Of a DNA stretch of 64,000 nt, positions 43,830 to 53,840 are shown piece by piece. The stretch lies in contig NZ_CP022418.1 in assembly GCF_002222635.1 (NCBI RefSeq), positions 220,778-284,777 on the forward strand, written 5' to 3'. Below the pieces are notes generated by a model. The model searched no databases. It was not told where the DNA came from and was given only the letters and a program-made list of their open reading frames with translations. Source of the stretch: Pseudosulfitobacter pseudonitzschiae. Its GTDB lineage: Bacteria; Pseudomonadota; Alphaproteobacteria; Rhodobacterales; Rhodobacteraceae. Position 1 is the first letter of the stretch, and every line of letters starts with the position of its first letter. A program made the position numbers and the translations under genes.

Positions 43830-45218
43830 TGGTTGCCGTCCTCCCCAAACGGCATCGCAATGTGCCAAGAAGGTGGTGTTAAAGCCACTAAACAGGAAAG
43901 GACGGCAACCGTGACAGAGGATACAATGATTGGGATCGACCTGGCAAAGAATGTTTTCCAGATTCATGGAGCATCGATGGCGGGGGTGGTGAAGTTCCGC
44001 AAGAAGCTCACACGCTCGCAGTTTCACAAATTTATGGTAGAACAGCCTGCGACCATTGTCGTGATGGAAGCGTGTGGCAGTGCGCATTTTTGGGCGCGGG
44101 AGATGGTCAACCTCGGCCACAAGGTAAAACTAATCGCCCCACAATATGTTCGGCCGTTTGTAAAACGCCAGAAAAACGATGCAGCTGACGCCGAGGCGAT
44201 CGTGATCGCGGCGCAGCGACCGGAGATGCGCTTTGTGGAACAGAAATCTGAGCGCCAGCAAGCTCGTGCGATGCTGTTCCGGGCCAGAGAACAGATCGTC
44301 CATCACCGCACCGAGTTGGTGAACGCGCTGCGATCTCATTTGTACGAATTCGGTCTCGTGGTTCCGCAGGGGATTGGCCATGTGAAACGCATTGAGGCGA
44401 TCATTAAGGATCCCGACTGTAATCTGCCGGATCTGGCTCACGAGGAATGTCTCGACCTTCTTGACCAGATTGCCGAAACCACGGCGCGGATCGATGCTAA
44501 GACCAAGAAGATCAAAGAACTGGCCGCCGAGACGGACACCGCGCGTCGACTGCAGACAATGCCGGGGATCGGGCCACTTATTGCTCTTGCTATCGAAGCC
44601 TTTGCGCCGGCCATGGAAACGTTCCGGTGCGGGCGCAACTTCGCAGCCTGGCTAGGTCTCGTCCCGCGCCAGCATTCCTCGGGCGGCAAGGAACGCCTGG
44701 GAGCTGTCTCGAAGGCGGGTCAAGCCGATATCCGCAGGTTGCTGATCATCGGAGCAATGTCGAGACTGAATTGGCTTGGGCGCAAATCTATCCCCCCGGG
44801 ATCGTGGCTGGAGCGGATGCTGGCAAGAAAACCCAAGATGCTCGTGGCGATCGCTTTGGCCAACAAAATGGCGCGTATGATTTGGGCCATGCTAACAAAG
44901 AAAGAGGATTATCGGGAACCAACGCAGGCTGTTGCTGCTTGACCAAAGTGCAGCGAGCGATCACCTGACGTTGGAAGAAGGATGTGAGAAGACGATGACC
45001 TGAATGGGCAAAATGATCGAACAGATCTGGACCGGGAAAACCAGGTTTAGGCTCCGAACCGAAAAAGTTCGCACGAGAGAATTGGACCCGATCCGCAGAT
45101 CACCATACCGGCCAGCGGCTCCTGAAAATGCCGCGAATGAAGGCCTGACAGAAGACCGCACTCGATCACATGTTCAAAGGGAACAAACTTCTTGCATCAA
45201 GGGCGGCAACCATCACAG
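43823..45218 (+). mobile_element. IS110-family (IS1111-like) element inserted in an IS3 remnant
   Basis: The IS3 coding sequence breaks after ...NNQRYH and resumes with SLNNVTPAD near 45215. The inserted DNA carries a full IS110 transposase and about 260 bp of 3' non-coding sequence. TGGTTGCCG (43830-43838) and CGGCAACCA (45204-45212) form a subterminal inverted repeat, as in the IS1111 group. Exact ends are estimated to within a few bases. Confidence 0.7.
43911..44942 (+). CDS. IS110-family transposase
   Basis: A 343-residue intact transposase. The N-terminal DEDD domain begins MIGIDLAKNVFQIHG (catalytic Asp) with VVMEACGSAHFWAREM and RQKNDAADAEAIVIAAQRPE. The C-terminal half has MPGIGPLIALAIEAF and GRNFAAWLGLVPRQHSSGGK (transposase-20 domain with the essential Ser). 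GTG 43911 is chosen because GGAAAGGA lies 9 nt upstream; ATG 43926 is an alternative. The element may still be active. Confidence 0.9.
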   Translation: MTEDTMIGIDLAKNVFQIHGASMAGVVKFRKKLTRSQFHKFMVEQPATIVVMEACGSAHFWAREMVNLGHKVKLIAPQYVRPFVKRQKNDAADAEAIVIAAQRPEMRFVEQKSERQQARAMLFRAREQIVHHRTELVNALRSHLYEFGLVVPQGIGHVKRIEAIIKDPDCNLPDLAHEECLDLLDQIAETTARIDAKTKKIKELAAETDTARRLQTMPGIGPLIALAIEAFAPAMETFRCGRNFAAWLGLVPRQHSSGGKERLGAVSKAGQADIRRLLIIGAMSRLNWLGRKSIPPGSWLERMLARKPKMLVAIALANKMARMIWAMLTKKEDYREPTQAVAA

Positions 45219-45348
45219 AAGCCTGAACAACGTCACACCCGCTGACGTCTACTTTGGCCGGGACAAAGTCATTCTGAGAGAAAGGGAGAAGATCAAGAAC
45301 CTGACGATCCGACAGCGCCGCTTGCAACATCTAAAACAAGCAGCATAA
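45213..45348 (+). pseudogene. IS3-family transposase OrfB, right part
   Basis: HRSLNNVTPADVYFGRDKVI followed by LREREKIKNLTIRQRRLQHL KQAA and TAA is the C-terminus of the IS3 transposase whose left part ends at 43829. Removing the IS110 element would join the two nearly perfectly. Confidence 0.75.
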
Positions 45349-45381
45349 TCAATCACACAACCGAACCAGAGCCTCCAATGT

Positions 45382-45699
45382 TCAAGCTGCTCTAATGTCC
45401 CATTTTATATGACGACGGACAGTTGTTTCCTTCTTCTTTGCAGCAGACGCCGCAGCTGAGCTAGCTTTGAAGCGGAAGCTGTCGTTGCCGGTCTCAAGGA
45501 TGTGGTAGCGGTGGGTCAGGCGGTCGAGGAGTGCGGTCGTCATCTTGGGGTCCCCAAAGACGGTGGCCCATTCGCTGAAGCTCAGGTTTGTGGTGATGAC
45601 GACGCTTGTCCGTTCGTAGAGTTTACTCAGCAAATGGAAGAGCAATGCTCCGCCTGATGTGCTGAACGGTAGGTAGCCAAGTTCGTCTATTACCCGGCA
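45382..45699 (-). pseudogene. istB: IS21-family helper ATPase (IstB), C-terminal fragment
   Basis: Minus-strand residues [40 protein letters not shown] and [20 protein letters not shown] match the C-terminal AAA+ half of IstB, from Walker B (IDELGY) onward. The Walker A half and IstA are missing. Confidence 0.8.
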
Positions 45700-45814
45700 G
45701 GCGCATGCAAAGCATGCTGCCGAGAGGGCAAGATCACGAGATCCAGGCGGGTGCCTACAGTTGACAAGAAGTGAAACACACCACATCCTAACTAGATGCG
45801 AGAGAGGAAGTAAC

Positions 45815-46768
45815 GTGGATGAGTGGGGCCAGCCCGGTAAGATTAAACATCAGGTTGAGCCGCAGATCGACACCAGACAGATCCGAATTTTTCTTTCAGT
45901 TCTCGAACTCGGTAGCGTGACTCGGGCCGCCAATGCGTTAGGTATCACACAGCCAGCGGTCAGTCAGGTTCTCAGGCGATTGCGTGATATGACAGACGAT
46001 CCTTTGCTCGTGCGCAGCGGCTCCAAATTGATCCCCACCATTCGTGCCGAGGAAATGTTGGGACCCTTGCGCACATCGCTCAAGACGATTGATGCGGCGT
46101 TCCAGAGCGACCAATCCTTTGATCCGGCGCGGGACGATCTTGTGTTTCGCATCGCGTCGGCGGATTGCATGGAGGCTTTTTTTCTTCCGCGTTTCATCTC
46201 TGAAATTCGCAAGTCTGCCCCGAATGCCCGCATCCACCTGCGATCAATCGTTTCGGGATATGACTACGCGATGGCTCTTGAAAAAGGCGAGCTTGATCTT
46301 GTGATCGCAAACTGGCCCGGCCCGCCGGGGAATTTGCGCACGGTACGTTTGATGACCGATGAAATGGTATGTATTGTCGGTCCCGACCATGATCTCAAAG
46401 AGACTGAGCGGGTTACGCTGGACGACTATATGGGTCTGGAACATGTGGCTCCCTCACCATTTTCCCCAAGGGTGCAAGGCCCGATCGACGGAAAACTGGC
46501 CGAACTGGGCCTGTTTCGAAACATTCGTGTCATTGTGCCAGAGTTCAATATCGTTCCCTATGTCCTGATGTCGACCGATCTTGTGTTTACCAGCAGTGTC
46601 AGTTTCGCGCGGCATTATGAATTGTTTCTACCAATCCGTTCCATACCGGCACCACCTGAATTCGGCACGATGCAGTTCTATTTATTATGGCATGAACGGG
46701 CGCAAGCCTCGCCGATGAACCGTTGGCTGAGGGCGGAAATGATCCGCATCGCGCGCGATCTGGAATAG
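45815..46768 (+). CDS. LysR-family transcriptional regulator
   Basis: A 317-residue regulator: winged helix [33 protein letters not shown], then a substrate-binding domain ([33 protein letters not shown]). The NodD-like set of residues suggests an aromatic or purine-like effector cannot be excluded. GTG 45815 with AGAGGAAG upstream is preferred. It lies 200 bp before the FCL-like/BMP transporter operon on the same strand and is the likely regulator. Confidence 0.87.
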   Translation: MDEWGQPGKIKHQVEPQIDTRQIRIFLSVLELGSVTRAANALGITQPAVSQVLRRLRDMTDDPLLVRSGSKLIPTIRAEEMLGPLRTSLKTIDAAFQSDQSFDPARDDLVFRIASADCMEAFFLPRFISEIRKSAPNARIHLRSIVSGYDYAMALEKGELDLVIANWPGPPGNLRTVRLMTDEMVCIVGPDHDLKETERVTLDDYMGLEHVAPSPFSPRVQGPIDGKLAELGLFRNIRVIVPEFNIVPYVLMSTDLVFTSSVSFARHYELFLPIRSIPAPPEFGTMQFYLLWHERAQASPMNRWLRAEMIRIARDLE

Positions 46769-46969
46769 CAGTGATCGGGTGCGTTTGCGGCAGGACAATA
46801 TCCCCTCCGTTCGATTGCCTCACAAACATAAGCGAATCAATATAGAGTCCTTCATTGATGGCGACTTTCGCTAATGACTGTTTTTGATCAACCTCACTCT
46901 TACCAAACGTAAGCCAAGCAGGGCGTCTTCCCTGTTGGCCGATGCGAAAAAAAGAGGAGGCTCAACGTC

Positions 46970-47740
46970 ATGAGCGTTGAAAATCAGTCCAAACAAGGCC
47001 GCTGGGCCGGACGTAGCTCTGAGAAAGATGTGATCCGAGATAAGATTTGGAAGCTGCTAGAGGACGAAGGCCAGAATGTCGGCCCCGCTTGGAGCCGTAT
47101 TCCAAACTTTGTCGGTGCTGATCTGGCCGCCAAGCGGCTATCTGAACTAGACTTTTGGAAGAGTGCCAAAGTCGTCAAATGCAATCCCGACCCACCCCAG
47201 ATCCCCGTGCGGCTACGCGCACTTTACGACGGCAAGCTGCTCTATACACCGGTGCCGGAACTGGTCGAGGGATTCCCATTCGTATTGCTCGACCCGGCCA
47301 AGCTGGAGGCGGACGGTGTCCAATTCGAACTGGCCGCGACGTCGCAGGGTGCGGTGGAGCATGGCCAGCCGGTCAGCTTTCAAGAGATGCAGCCGATGGA
47401 CTTGATCGTCGTGGGCTGTGTTGGCGTCACCCGCATTGGCGGGCGCACGGGCAAGGGGGGCGGCTTTGCCGATCTTGAATTGGGGATTTTCCGTGAATTG
47501 AACAAGGTGCCGGATCATGCTGTCATCGTCACTACGGTCCATTCCTCGCAGGTGGTCGAGGACGATGCGATCGTGATGATGGCGCATGATTCAGCACTAG
47601 AATGGATTTGCACCGAGCAAGAGGTCATCCAGACCAAATCCCCCTATCCACAGCCCACCGGCGTCGCCTGGGACGTGGTTCAGCCTGATCAGTTAGAGGA
47701 CATCCCGTTCCTCAAAGAACTCAGGCGCACTCTGTCATAA
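46970..47740 (+). CDS. 5-formyltetrahydrofolate cyclo-ligase-like protein
   Basis: A 256-residue member of the broader 5-FCL/MTHFS-like family: RDKIWKLLEDEG, RIPNFVGADLAAKRL, VKCNPDPPQIPVRLRALYDG, and VTRIGGRTGKGGGFADLELG (the G-rich phosphate loop that replaces GGGYYDR of true 5-FCL). Homologues are often of unknown substrate. It is the first gene before a BMP-type ABC importer, so it may process an imported pterin-, purine- or thiamin-like compound. GAGG precedes the ATG. Confidence 0.8.
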   Translation: MSVENQSKQGRWAGRSSEKDVIRDKIWKLLEDEGQNVGPAWSRIPNFVGADLAAKRLSELDFWKSAKVVKCNPDPPQIPVRLRALYDGKLLYTPVPELVEGFPFVLLDPAKLEADGVQFELAATSQGAVEHGQPVSFQEMQPMDLIVVGCVGVTRIGGRTGKGGGFADLELGIFRELNKVPDHAVIVTTVHSSQVVEDDAIVMMAHDSALEWICTEQEVIQTKSPYPQPTGVAWDVVQPDQLEDIPFLKELRRTLS

Positions 47741-47825
47741 TATCAAAAATTCGGGCGATCCCGGTTACTTTCAATCGGGGCCGTCCCCAAAAATATATAA
47801 ATACTACCCAACAAGGAGATAGAAA

Positions 47826-48836
47826 ATGCAAAATCGCAGACGTCTTGTGCTTGGAATCACATGTGCCGCCATTCTGCCGTGTGTGGGGTTTTCGATAAAT
47901 GCCGCATCGGCAGACACCCCCCTGCGCGTTGCACTGATCATGACGGGTCCGATCACCGATGGTGCTTGGGCGCAGCTTGCCTATGAAGGGCTGAGCGCGC
48001 TTGATGAGCAACCCGGCTTTGATACCGGCTATGCCGAAAACGTTAGTCAGGCGAACCTGATGCAAGTCGTGCAAGGGTACGCCGATGATGGCTATGATCT
48101 GATTATCGGACATGGCTATGAATTCGGTTCGGCCTTTGTCGAGATCGCACCGGACTACCCAGACCAAAATTTCTTTGCCTCAACCTTCAAGCCCGAAGGC
48201 GAGGTCCCCGAGAACACCCGCTATATCGACATGGCCTATTTTGATGCCGCTTACGGTGCTGGCGTGCTTGCAGCGTTGCTGTCCAAAGAGGGCAAGGCCG
48301 TTGGCTTTGTCGGCGGCGGCGACAACCCGACGCAGCAGCGCATGATGGCCACCTATATTGGCGGTGCAGAGGCAACACGCCCCGGTCTGATCGGGCTGGG
48401 CATCATCACAGGTGACTATGACAACGCTAGCAAGGGGTCCGAGGCATCGGCGGCGATGGTCGCGCGCGGGGCCGATGTGATCTGGCACGGTGCGAATGTG
48501 ACCGGGTTAGGCGCAATTCAGGGCGCTGTTGCACAGGGCGCAACGGTGTTGGGCTGCTACTCTGACCAGACCGAAGTCGCGCCTGCGTCGATGGGCACCA
48601 GCTTTGTGATGAATTTGGGTTGGATGGTCAACGAGGTGGCGCAATCCGTAGCGACCGACACATTCGAGGGCGGCGCTGAATGGCAGCCGACCGTGACCCA
48701 AATGTGGTCGCTTACCGCCGGATCTGCAGGCGATTACAATCCTGATATCGTGTCAGAGGATGTCTGGGCAGATTTCCAAACCGTGTGGACCGGATTGGGG
48801 GACGGCAGCATTGATGTCTCACAATTGGTAAAGTGA
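47826..48836 (+). CDS. BMP-family ABC transporter binding protein
   Basis: A 336-residue periplasmic protein. The signal sequence ends near NAASADTP. The PnrA/BMP fold is seen in LRVALIMTGPITDGAWAQLA, YAENVSQANLMQVVQGYADD, DLIIGHGYEFG and VGFVGGGDNP. BMP proteins bind purine nucleosides or related molecules. AAGGAGAT precedes the ATG. The ATPase and permeases follow in one direction. Confidence 0.88.
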   Translation: MQNRRRLVLGITCAAILPCVGFSINAASADTPLRVALIMTGPITDGAWAQLAYEGLSALDEQPGFDTGYAENVSQANLMQVVQGYADDGYDLIIGHGYEFGSAFVEIAPDYPDQNFFASTFKPEGEVPENTRYIDMAYFDAAYGAGVLAALLSKEGKAVGFVGGGDNPTQQRMMATYIGGAEATRPGLIGLGIITGDYDNASKGSEASAAMVARGADVIWHGANVTGLGAIQGAVAQGATVLGCYSDQTEVAPASMGTSFVMNLGWMVNEVAQSVATDTFEGGAEWQPTVTQMWSLTAGSAGDYNPDIVSEDVWADFQTVWTGLGDGSIDVSQLVK

Positions 48837-48918
48837 GCCAACCTTCGTCTCTAGGCTGACATTGGAAATTTCGGGGCTGGTGGACGGCCCCGGGTACTCC
48901 AACCATGACAGGACAAAA

Positions 48919-50463
48919 ATGATGGACCCTTTCCTGAGCGCACGAAAAATCGTCAAACAATTTCCTGGCGTAATGGCCAATGATCACGTGGACTTTGACG
49001 TCGAGCGCGGCGAGATCCACGCGCTGCTTGGTGAGAACGGCGCTGGAAAAAGCACGTTGATGCAAATTCTCTACGGGCTTTACAGCCGCGACAGTGGCGA
49101 GATCTTGGTGGATGGCAGCCCGGTCGAACTGGCCACACCAGCCGAGTCTATTCAGGCCGGTATCGGGATGATCCATCAGGAATTCATGTTGGTGCGAAAG
49201 TTCAGCGTGACAGAGAATATCATTCTGGGCCTGAAGGATGACGACCATGGCGGGCATCTTGATCTGGCCACTGCGTCGGCGCGGATTTCCAAGCTTTCTG
49301 CCTCATACGGGCTTCAGGTTGATCCCAACGAGATCATCGAACATCTGCCGGTTGGGGTGCAGCAACGGGTCGAGATCCTGAAACTGCTCTACCGCAAGGC
49401 GACCATGTTGATTCTGGACGAACCGACAGCGGTTTTGACGCCGCAGGAAACGAAGGCCTTCTTTAAGGTGCTGCGCAAACTGGCGGCGCAGGGCCACGCT
49501 GTGGTGATCGTTACCCATAAATTGCACGAGATCATGGAAATATCCGACCAGGTGACGATTATGCGTGACGGCCAAGTCGTTACATCGGTCGCGACGCGCG
49601 ACAGTTCAGAGGCCGAACTTGCGCGTTTGATGGTAGGTCGTGATGTTGAACTCGGCACGGATCGTGCCACCCAAGTGCTCGGCGCACCCGTGCTTGATAT
49701 CGCCAATCTGACGGTCAAGGACGAACGCGGGTACACGGCGGTCCACGATCTGTCGTTGGTTTTGCACGCAGGCGAAATCGTCGGGCTGGCCGGTGTCGAC
49801 GGAAACGGGCAGTCGGAACTGGCGCAGGCCTTGATGAACCTGCGCCCCGTCCAGTCGGGGCAGGTCACGTTGCTGGGCCGGGATATAACCCACGCCAGCC
49901 CCGCTGCTCACATTGCCGCGCGGCTGGCCTATGTTCCGGCGGACCGGCGCCATGTGGGTACGGTCGCGGAACTGCCGATCACAATGAACGCAGTTCTAGG
50001 CGATCAGGGGTCTTATACCGGCCGGCTTGGTCTGCTTGATTTCGACCGCATCCGTGACTTTACCAAAACCCTGATGAAACGGTTCGACGTGCGGCCTGAC
50101 AACCCGGACTATAGTGCTGGCAAGCTATCGGGTGGCAATCTGCAAAAGGTGCAGATGGGGCGCGCGATCTCGGCTGACCCCGTGGCGATGATCGTCGAAC
50201 AACCGACGCGGGGGCTGGATGTCGGCGCGATCGAAGCGGTCTGGGGCGAAATCCTCGCGCAGCGAGATGCGGGCAAAGCGGTGTTGTTGATCTCTGCCGA
50301 ATTGCAGGAAATCCTTAATCTGGCTGACCGGATCGCGGTCATCTACGAGGGCCGGATCGTGGGAATCCTGAGCGCCGATCAGGCGGAGATCAGCCAGATC
50401 GGGCTCATGATGACCGGATCATATCACACTACTGAAAACGGAGCCCACCATGTCACTGCTTGA
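48919..50463 (+). CDS. BMP-type ABC transporter ATPase (two domains)
   Basis: A 514-residue double ATPase like those of nucleoside and sugar importers. The first domain has Walker A GENGAGKST, LPVGVQQRVEILKLLYR and Walker B LILDEPTAVLTPQE. The second has the degenerate P-loop GVDGNGQSE and LSGGNLQKVQMGRAI, with EQPTRGLD in place of the Walker B. Thus only the first site is likely fully catalytic. ATG 48922 is an alternative start. It overlaps the permease gene by 14 nt. Confidence 0.9.
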   Translation: MMDPFLSARKIVKQFPGVMANDHVDFDVERGEIHALLGENGAGKSTLMQILYGLYSRDSGEILVDGSPVELATPAESIQAGIGMIHQEFMLVRKFSVTENIILGLKDDDHGGHLDLATASARISKLSASYGLQVDPNEIIEHLPVGVQQRVEILKLLYRKATMLILDEPTAVLTPQETKAFFKVLRKLAAQGHAVVIVTHKLHEIMEISDQVTIMRDGQVVTSVATRDSSEAELARLMVGRDVELGTDRATQVLGAPVLDIANLTVKDERGYTAVHDLSLVLHAGEIVGLAGVDGNGQSELAQALMNLRPVQSGQVTLLGRDITHASPAAHIAARLAYVPADRRHVGTVAELPITMNAVLGDQGSYTGRLGLLDFDRIRDFTKTLMKRFDVRPDNPDYSAGKLSGGNLQKVQMGRAISADPVAMIVEQPTRGLDVGAIEAVWGEILAQRDAGKAVLLISAELQEILNLADRIAVIYEGRIVGILSADQAEISQIGLMMTGSYHTTENGAHHVTA

Positions 50464-51559
50464 ACGTCGGATAAAACCGGCAGATTCGCCGCGTGCGATA
50501 GCCATTGCTACGATCCTGTCGGTACTGGCCGCCCTGATCATCGGCGGTTTGCTGTTCCTGCCTTACGGTGCCAATCCATTTTCGGCCTATGCCGCCCTGT
50601 TCAACGAAGCGTTCCTGTCGTGGCGTGGCTTCGGGTTTACGCTGGTCAAGGCCGCGCCGCTGATATTGGTGGGGCTGGGCACGGTCGTGGCGTGGCGTAC
50701 CGGTTTTGGCTATCTGGGCTTTGAGGGCTGCTTGCTGATCGGTGCAGCAGCATCCACCATCGTTGCGCTAAGTGCAGCCGAGGGTGGCGCACTGGCCGGA
50801 ATTCCCTCTTTTGTGTTCCTACCGCTTGCGACATTGGCGGCCCTGTTGGCGGGTGGGCTTTGGGCCGGAATTATCGGGCTATTCAAGGGCCGGTTTGGTG
50901 GCAACGAAGTGATCACATCTCTGATGATGAACTATGTCGCGATTCTGCTGGTACAATATCTGGTTTCGGGACCGCTGCGGGCCTCGGGTGGATTGCCGCA
51001 GACCCCGAGATTTGAACGCGAATACTGGTTGCCGCTGTTGTTAGATGGCAGCCGAGCGCATGCTGGAATCCTGATTTCGCTGCTGGCAGCCGCAATCGTC
51101 TGGGTGGTATTGATGCGGTCGCGTCTGGGGTTCGAGATGATCGTCACCGGCCTGAACCCAAAAGCCGCCAAATTCGGTGGAATCGAGGTTGGACGCCGCC
51201 AGATGATGGCCGCTTGTCTGGCGGGTGGGCTGGCTGCGCTGGCGGGCATGGTCGAGGTACTGGGCGTACATCACCGGCTGATGGATGGCATGTCCGAGGG
51301 AACCGGTTTCATTGGCATCGTGGCAGCGTTACTCGGCAAACTGCATCCGCTGGGCGTCGTGATCGTCTCGCTGCTTTATGCCGGGATGACCGTTGGGGCG
51401 GATGCCATGCAGCGACAGGCCGGTCTGCCCGGATCCATTGTCTTTATGATCCAGAGCATGATCCTGCTGTTCATCCTGACCAGCGATCTTTTCCGCTACT
51501 ACCGACTGCGTTTACCCAGACGTCGTACTCCGCTGAAGGAGACCCGGCATGGAGCTTGA
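50450..51559 (+). CDS. BMP-type ABC transporter permease 1
   Basis: A 369-residue membrane protein of the BPD_transp_2 group. Marks include GLGTVVAWRTGFGYLGFEGC LLIGA, NEVITSLMMNYVAILLVQYL and the coupling segment GLNPKAAKFGGIEVGRRQMM. It forms a heterodimer with the next permease, whose start overlaps by 11 nt. Confidence 0.9.
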   Translation: MSLLERRIKPADSPRAIAIATILSVLAALIIGGLLFLPYGANPFSAYAALFNEAFLSWRGFGFTLVKAAPLILVGLGTVVAWRTGFGYLGFEGCLLIGAAASTIVALSAAEGGALAGIPSFVFLPLATLAALLAGGLWAGIIGLFKGRFGGNEVITSLMMNYVAILLVQYLVSGPLRASGGLPQTPRFEREYWLPLLLDGSRAHAGILISLLAAAIVWVVLMRSRLGFEMIVTGLNPKAAKFGGIEVGRRQMMAACLAGGLAALAGMVEVLGVHHRLMDGMSEGTGFIGIVAALLGKLHPLGVVIVSLLYAGMTVGADAMQRQAGLPGSIVFMIQSMILLFILTSDLFRYYRLRLPRRRTPLKETRHGA

Positions 51560-52487
51560 TTTTCAAACCACAGCTGTTCTGACCGGCTGGCTGGCTGCAA
51601 CAATACGTCTTGCGGGACCGTTGTTGCTGGCAGCCTTGGGCGAGCTGTTCGCCGAGCGGTCAGGCGTGCTTAACATCGGCATCGAAGGAGTGATGCTGTT
51701 GGGCGCGCTTGCCGCCTATCTGGCGACTTGGGTGTTCGGCAGCCCGTGGATCGGGGTGTTGGCGGGGATGGCATCGGGGTTGGCGTCCGGTCTGTTCCTA
51801 GGCTTTATGTATGTCACGGTGCAGGCCAGCCATGTGGTCGTTGGCATTATCTTCAATATTTTTGCACTTGGCCTTGCCAGCTATGTCTACCGGCTCGCCT
51901 TGTCCGGTGTGTCCGGGGTCCAAACCGTTACTATGTTTACTGCGGCCAAAGTGCCGTACCTGTCGGACATTCCCATTCTCGGCCAAGTTCTATTCTCGCA
52001 TACCCTGCCGCTCTATCTGACCGTACTGATGGTGTTTGTGGCTGCGTTCACGCTTTACAGAACCGCGTTCGGATTGAATCTGCGTGCGGTGGGCGAGAAC
52101 CCGCGGGCTGCGGACACGGCGGGGATTAACGTGACGCGGTATCGCTATGGGGCAGTCATCATATCGACTGTGGCATCCGGTGCGGCTGGTGCCTATCTGG
52201 TGTTGGCCAACGTCGGCCAGTTTCGCGAGACGATCATCTCGGGGCAAGGATTCATTGCGCTCGCGATTGTCATTTTCGGACGCTGGAACCCATGGCTGGC
52301 AGCACTGGCGGCACTGGTCTTTGGGGCCGCGGACGCGCTTCAGCTGACACTGCAACTAATGAACACAGGCGTCCCGCCTCAATTATTGCTAGCCTTGCCG
52401 TATCTTCTGACAATCATCGCCATGTCGGGGTTGATCGGTAAAGCCAACCAACCGGATGCCTTCATGCAGCCCTATAGAAAGGAATAG
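51549..52487 (+). CDS. BMP-type ABC transporter permease 2
   Basis: A 312-residue membrane protein: RLAGPLLLAALGELFAERSG VLNIGIEGVML near the N-terminus is the family mark, and GENPRAADTAGINVTRYRYG is the cytoplasmic coupling region. It ends the operon; no downstream deaminase or nucleosidase gene follows, unlike many purine importer loci. Confidence 0.9.
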   Translation: MELDFQTTAVLTGWLAATIRLAGPLLLAALGELFAERSGVLNIGIEGVMLLGALAAYLATWVFGSPWIGVLAGMASGLASGLFLGFMYVTVQASHVVVGIIFNIFALGLASYVYRLALSGVSGVQTVTMFTAAKVPYLSDIPILGQVLFSHTLPLYLTVLMVFVAAFTLYRTAFGLNLRAVGENPRAADTAGINVTRYRYGAVIISTVASGAAGAYLVLANVGQFRETIISGQGFIALAIVIFGRWNPWLAALAALVFGAADALQLTLQLMNTGVPPQLLLALPYLLTIIAMSGLIGKANQPDAFMQPYRKE

Positions 52488-52773
52488 GGTAGACTGGATC
52501 CTCAAATTGTGGGCTCTTAGGGGATACCGTTAAGTGCGCAGGCCGCCATAACCTGTGGACTGGCAGGGCCAAGGATCTGATATTGCTTTGCGGTTTAACA
52601 GTTTCCGGACATACTGTTGAATATGGAGTGGGCCTCCGCAAGGTCGCCGCGGCCTCCAGCGCTCAACAATTGGACCGCATAGTTCGACACAACATCAGCT
52701 CAAGTTGCCGACCATGAAGCCAGCAGCTCATATGTCCCGCCATTGAGAGGCCTTCCTGCATGTCCAGGTAGGT
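52488..52773. other. No gene recognised
   Basis: About 285 bp between the importer operon and the convergent toxin gene. No supported frame and no strong terminator hairpin was recognised. Confidence 0.35.
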
Positions 52774-53349
52774 TTAGATCGCGTCTCGATGCGGCTTCAA
52801 TCTTGCAGAAAGTAGGGGCAGTCCCTTTGAAATCAGATTCATCAGATATTCTGGTGCTTTAGGATTGCTTCTCAGATTTGCCCGATGTTCGCGGATAATG
52901 CTTAGGGCTTCCAGCTCATAGTGCTCGAACGTACTTGCCAAAAATTTGTCCGCCGAGCCGCGTTCAATATCGAGTTCGCCTAGAGTGTCCTCTGGGAAAT
53001 GTTTGAGGTTGTCGGTTACGATGTACTGTGCGTTTATCCGGATCGCTGCCGCAACCACATGTCTGTCATCACGGTCTGGAAGGACGACCGTTTCGATAAA
53101 TCGCTCGTAACCTTCCACCCAGGCATCCTCGAAATGTTCGCGCATCAGGGCGTCCGTCCGCTTCAGCTGCTCTTCCTTGTCTGCATATCTGGCGATGGCA
53201 TTGGTCAACCATTCTTGCTGGATCTGCTCGGTCCAGCGTGCCCGGTACAGATCCGCTTCAAAAAAACGGAGCAACAAGTCGCGCTTCATGTTAGGAAATA
53301 ACACGCTGGCATCAAGAACGGCAGTGTATCGGTTGGCCGCAGGTATCAC
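52774..53349 (-). CDS. PIN-domain toxin
   Basis: A 191-residue protein with PIN nuclease acidic residues in TAVLDASVLFP (D13), QQEW (E46), LPDRDDRHVVAAA (D94/D95) and VTDNLKHFP (D113). It is longer than VapC and belongs to the COG1569-like or related PIN group with a C-terminal helical tail. The start lies 3 nt after the antitoxin stop, so it is a two-gene toxin-antitoxin operon. The predicted activity is RNA cleavage. Confidence 0.85.
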   Translation of the reverse strand: MIPAANRYTAVLDASVLFPNMKRDLLLRFFEADLYRARWTEQIQQEWLTNAIARYADKEEQLKRTDALMREHFEDAWVEGYERFIETVVLPDRDDRHVVAAAIRINAQYIVTDNLKHFPEDTLGELDIERGSADKFLASTFEHYELEALSIIREHRANLRSNPKAPEYLMNLISKGLPLLSARLKPHRDAI

Positions 53350-53352
53350 ACG

Positions 53353-53793
53353 TTACTCCAAATCCTCTGCGATGTCCTGCATCTCTGCCATCGCTGTCCG
53401 CCGCCCAGCCGTGCGCTTGGCCTTGTAAGTGAGCACATTTTTGAGTGCGACACGTCGATGCGTCCCGACCATTTCACAGTTCAGTGCTCCTTGATCTATG
53501 AGCTTGATCAGAAAGGGGCGGGACACGTTCAGAAGGTCTGCTGCTTCTTGTGTAGTCAGTTGTCGCGATAGGGGTACGAGTGTTACGGTTTCGCCGCGTG
53601 CAACGATGCTGAACAGGTCGCTCATTAGATCGACAAGCGAGGGTGACAGCTTGGTGTCGCCAATCGTCAGGGATCCGTCAGCCTCACGGCTGGTTTCAAT
53701 GGCCATCATCGCACCAGCGGCGCTGTCCACCTCTTCTGCTGTGGGCAGTCTTTCTCCAAAATCGGCGAGTGAAGTCACGTTCATCGCTTCCAT
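53353..53793 (-). CDS. Excisionase-type HTH antitoxin
   Basis: A 146-residue protein whose middle holds a MerR/excisionase-like DNA-binding motif (TTQEAADLLNVSRPFLIKLI, about residues 82-101), followed by a basic tail likely to contact the PIN toxin. It precedes the toxin in the operon. Met4 (ATG 53784) is an alternative start. Repeats upstream at 53841-53886 may be its own binding sites. Confidence 0.85.
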   Translation of the reverse strand: MEAMNVTSLADFGERLPTAEEVDSAAGAMMAIETSREADGSLTIGDTKLSPSLVDLMSDLFSIVARGETVTLVPLSRQLTTQEAADLLNVSRPFLIKLIDQGALNCEMVGTHRRVALKNVLTYKAKRTAGRRTAMAEMQDIAEDLE

Positions 53794-53840
53794 CCTTTCC
53801 TTGGCTAGCGCTGTTGATCGCGCTTGGTGTCTATATTGTC

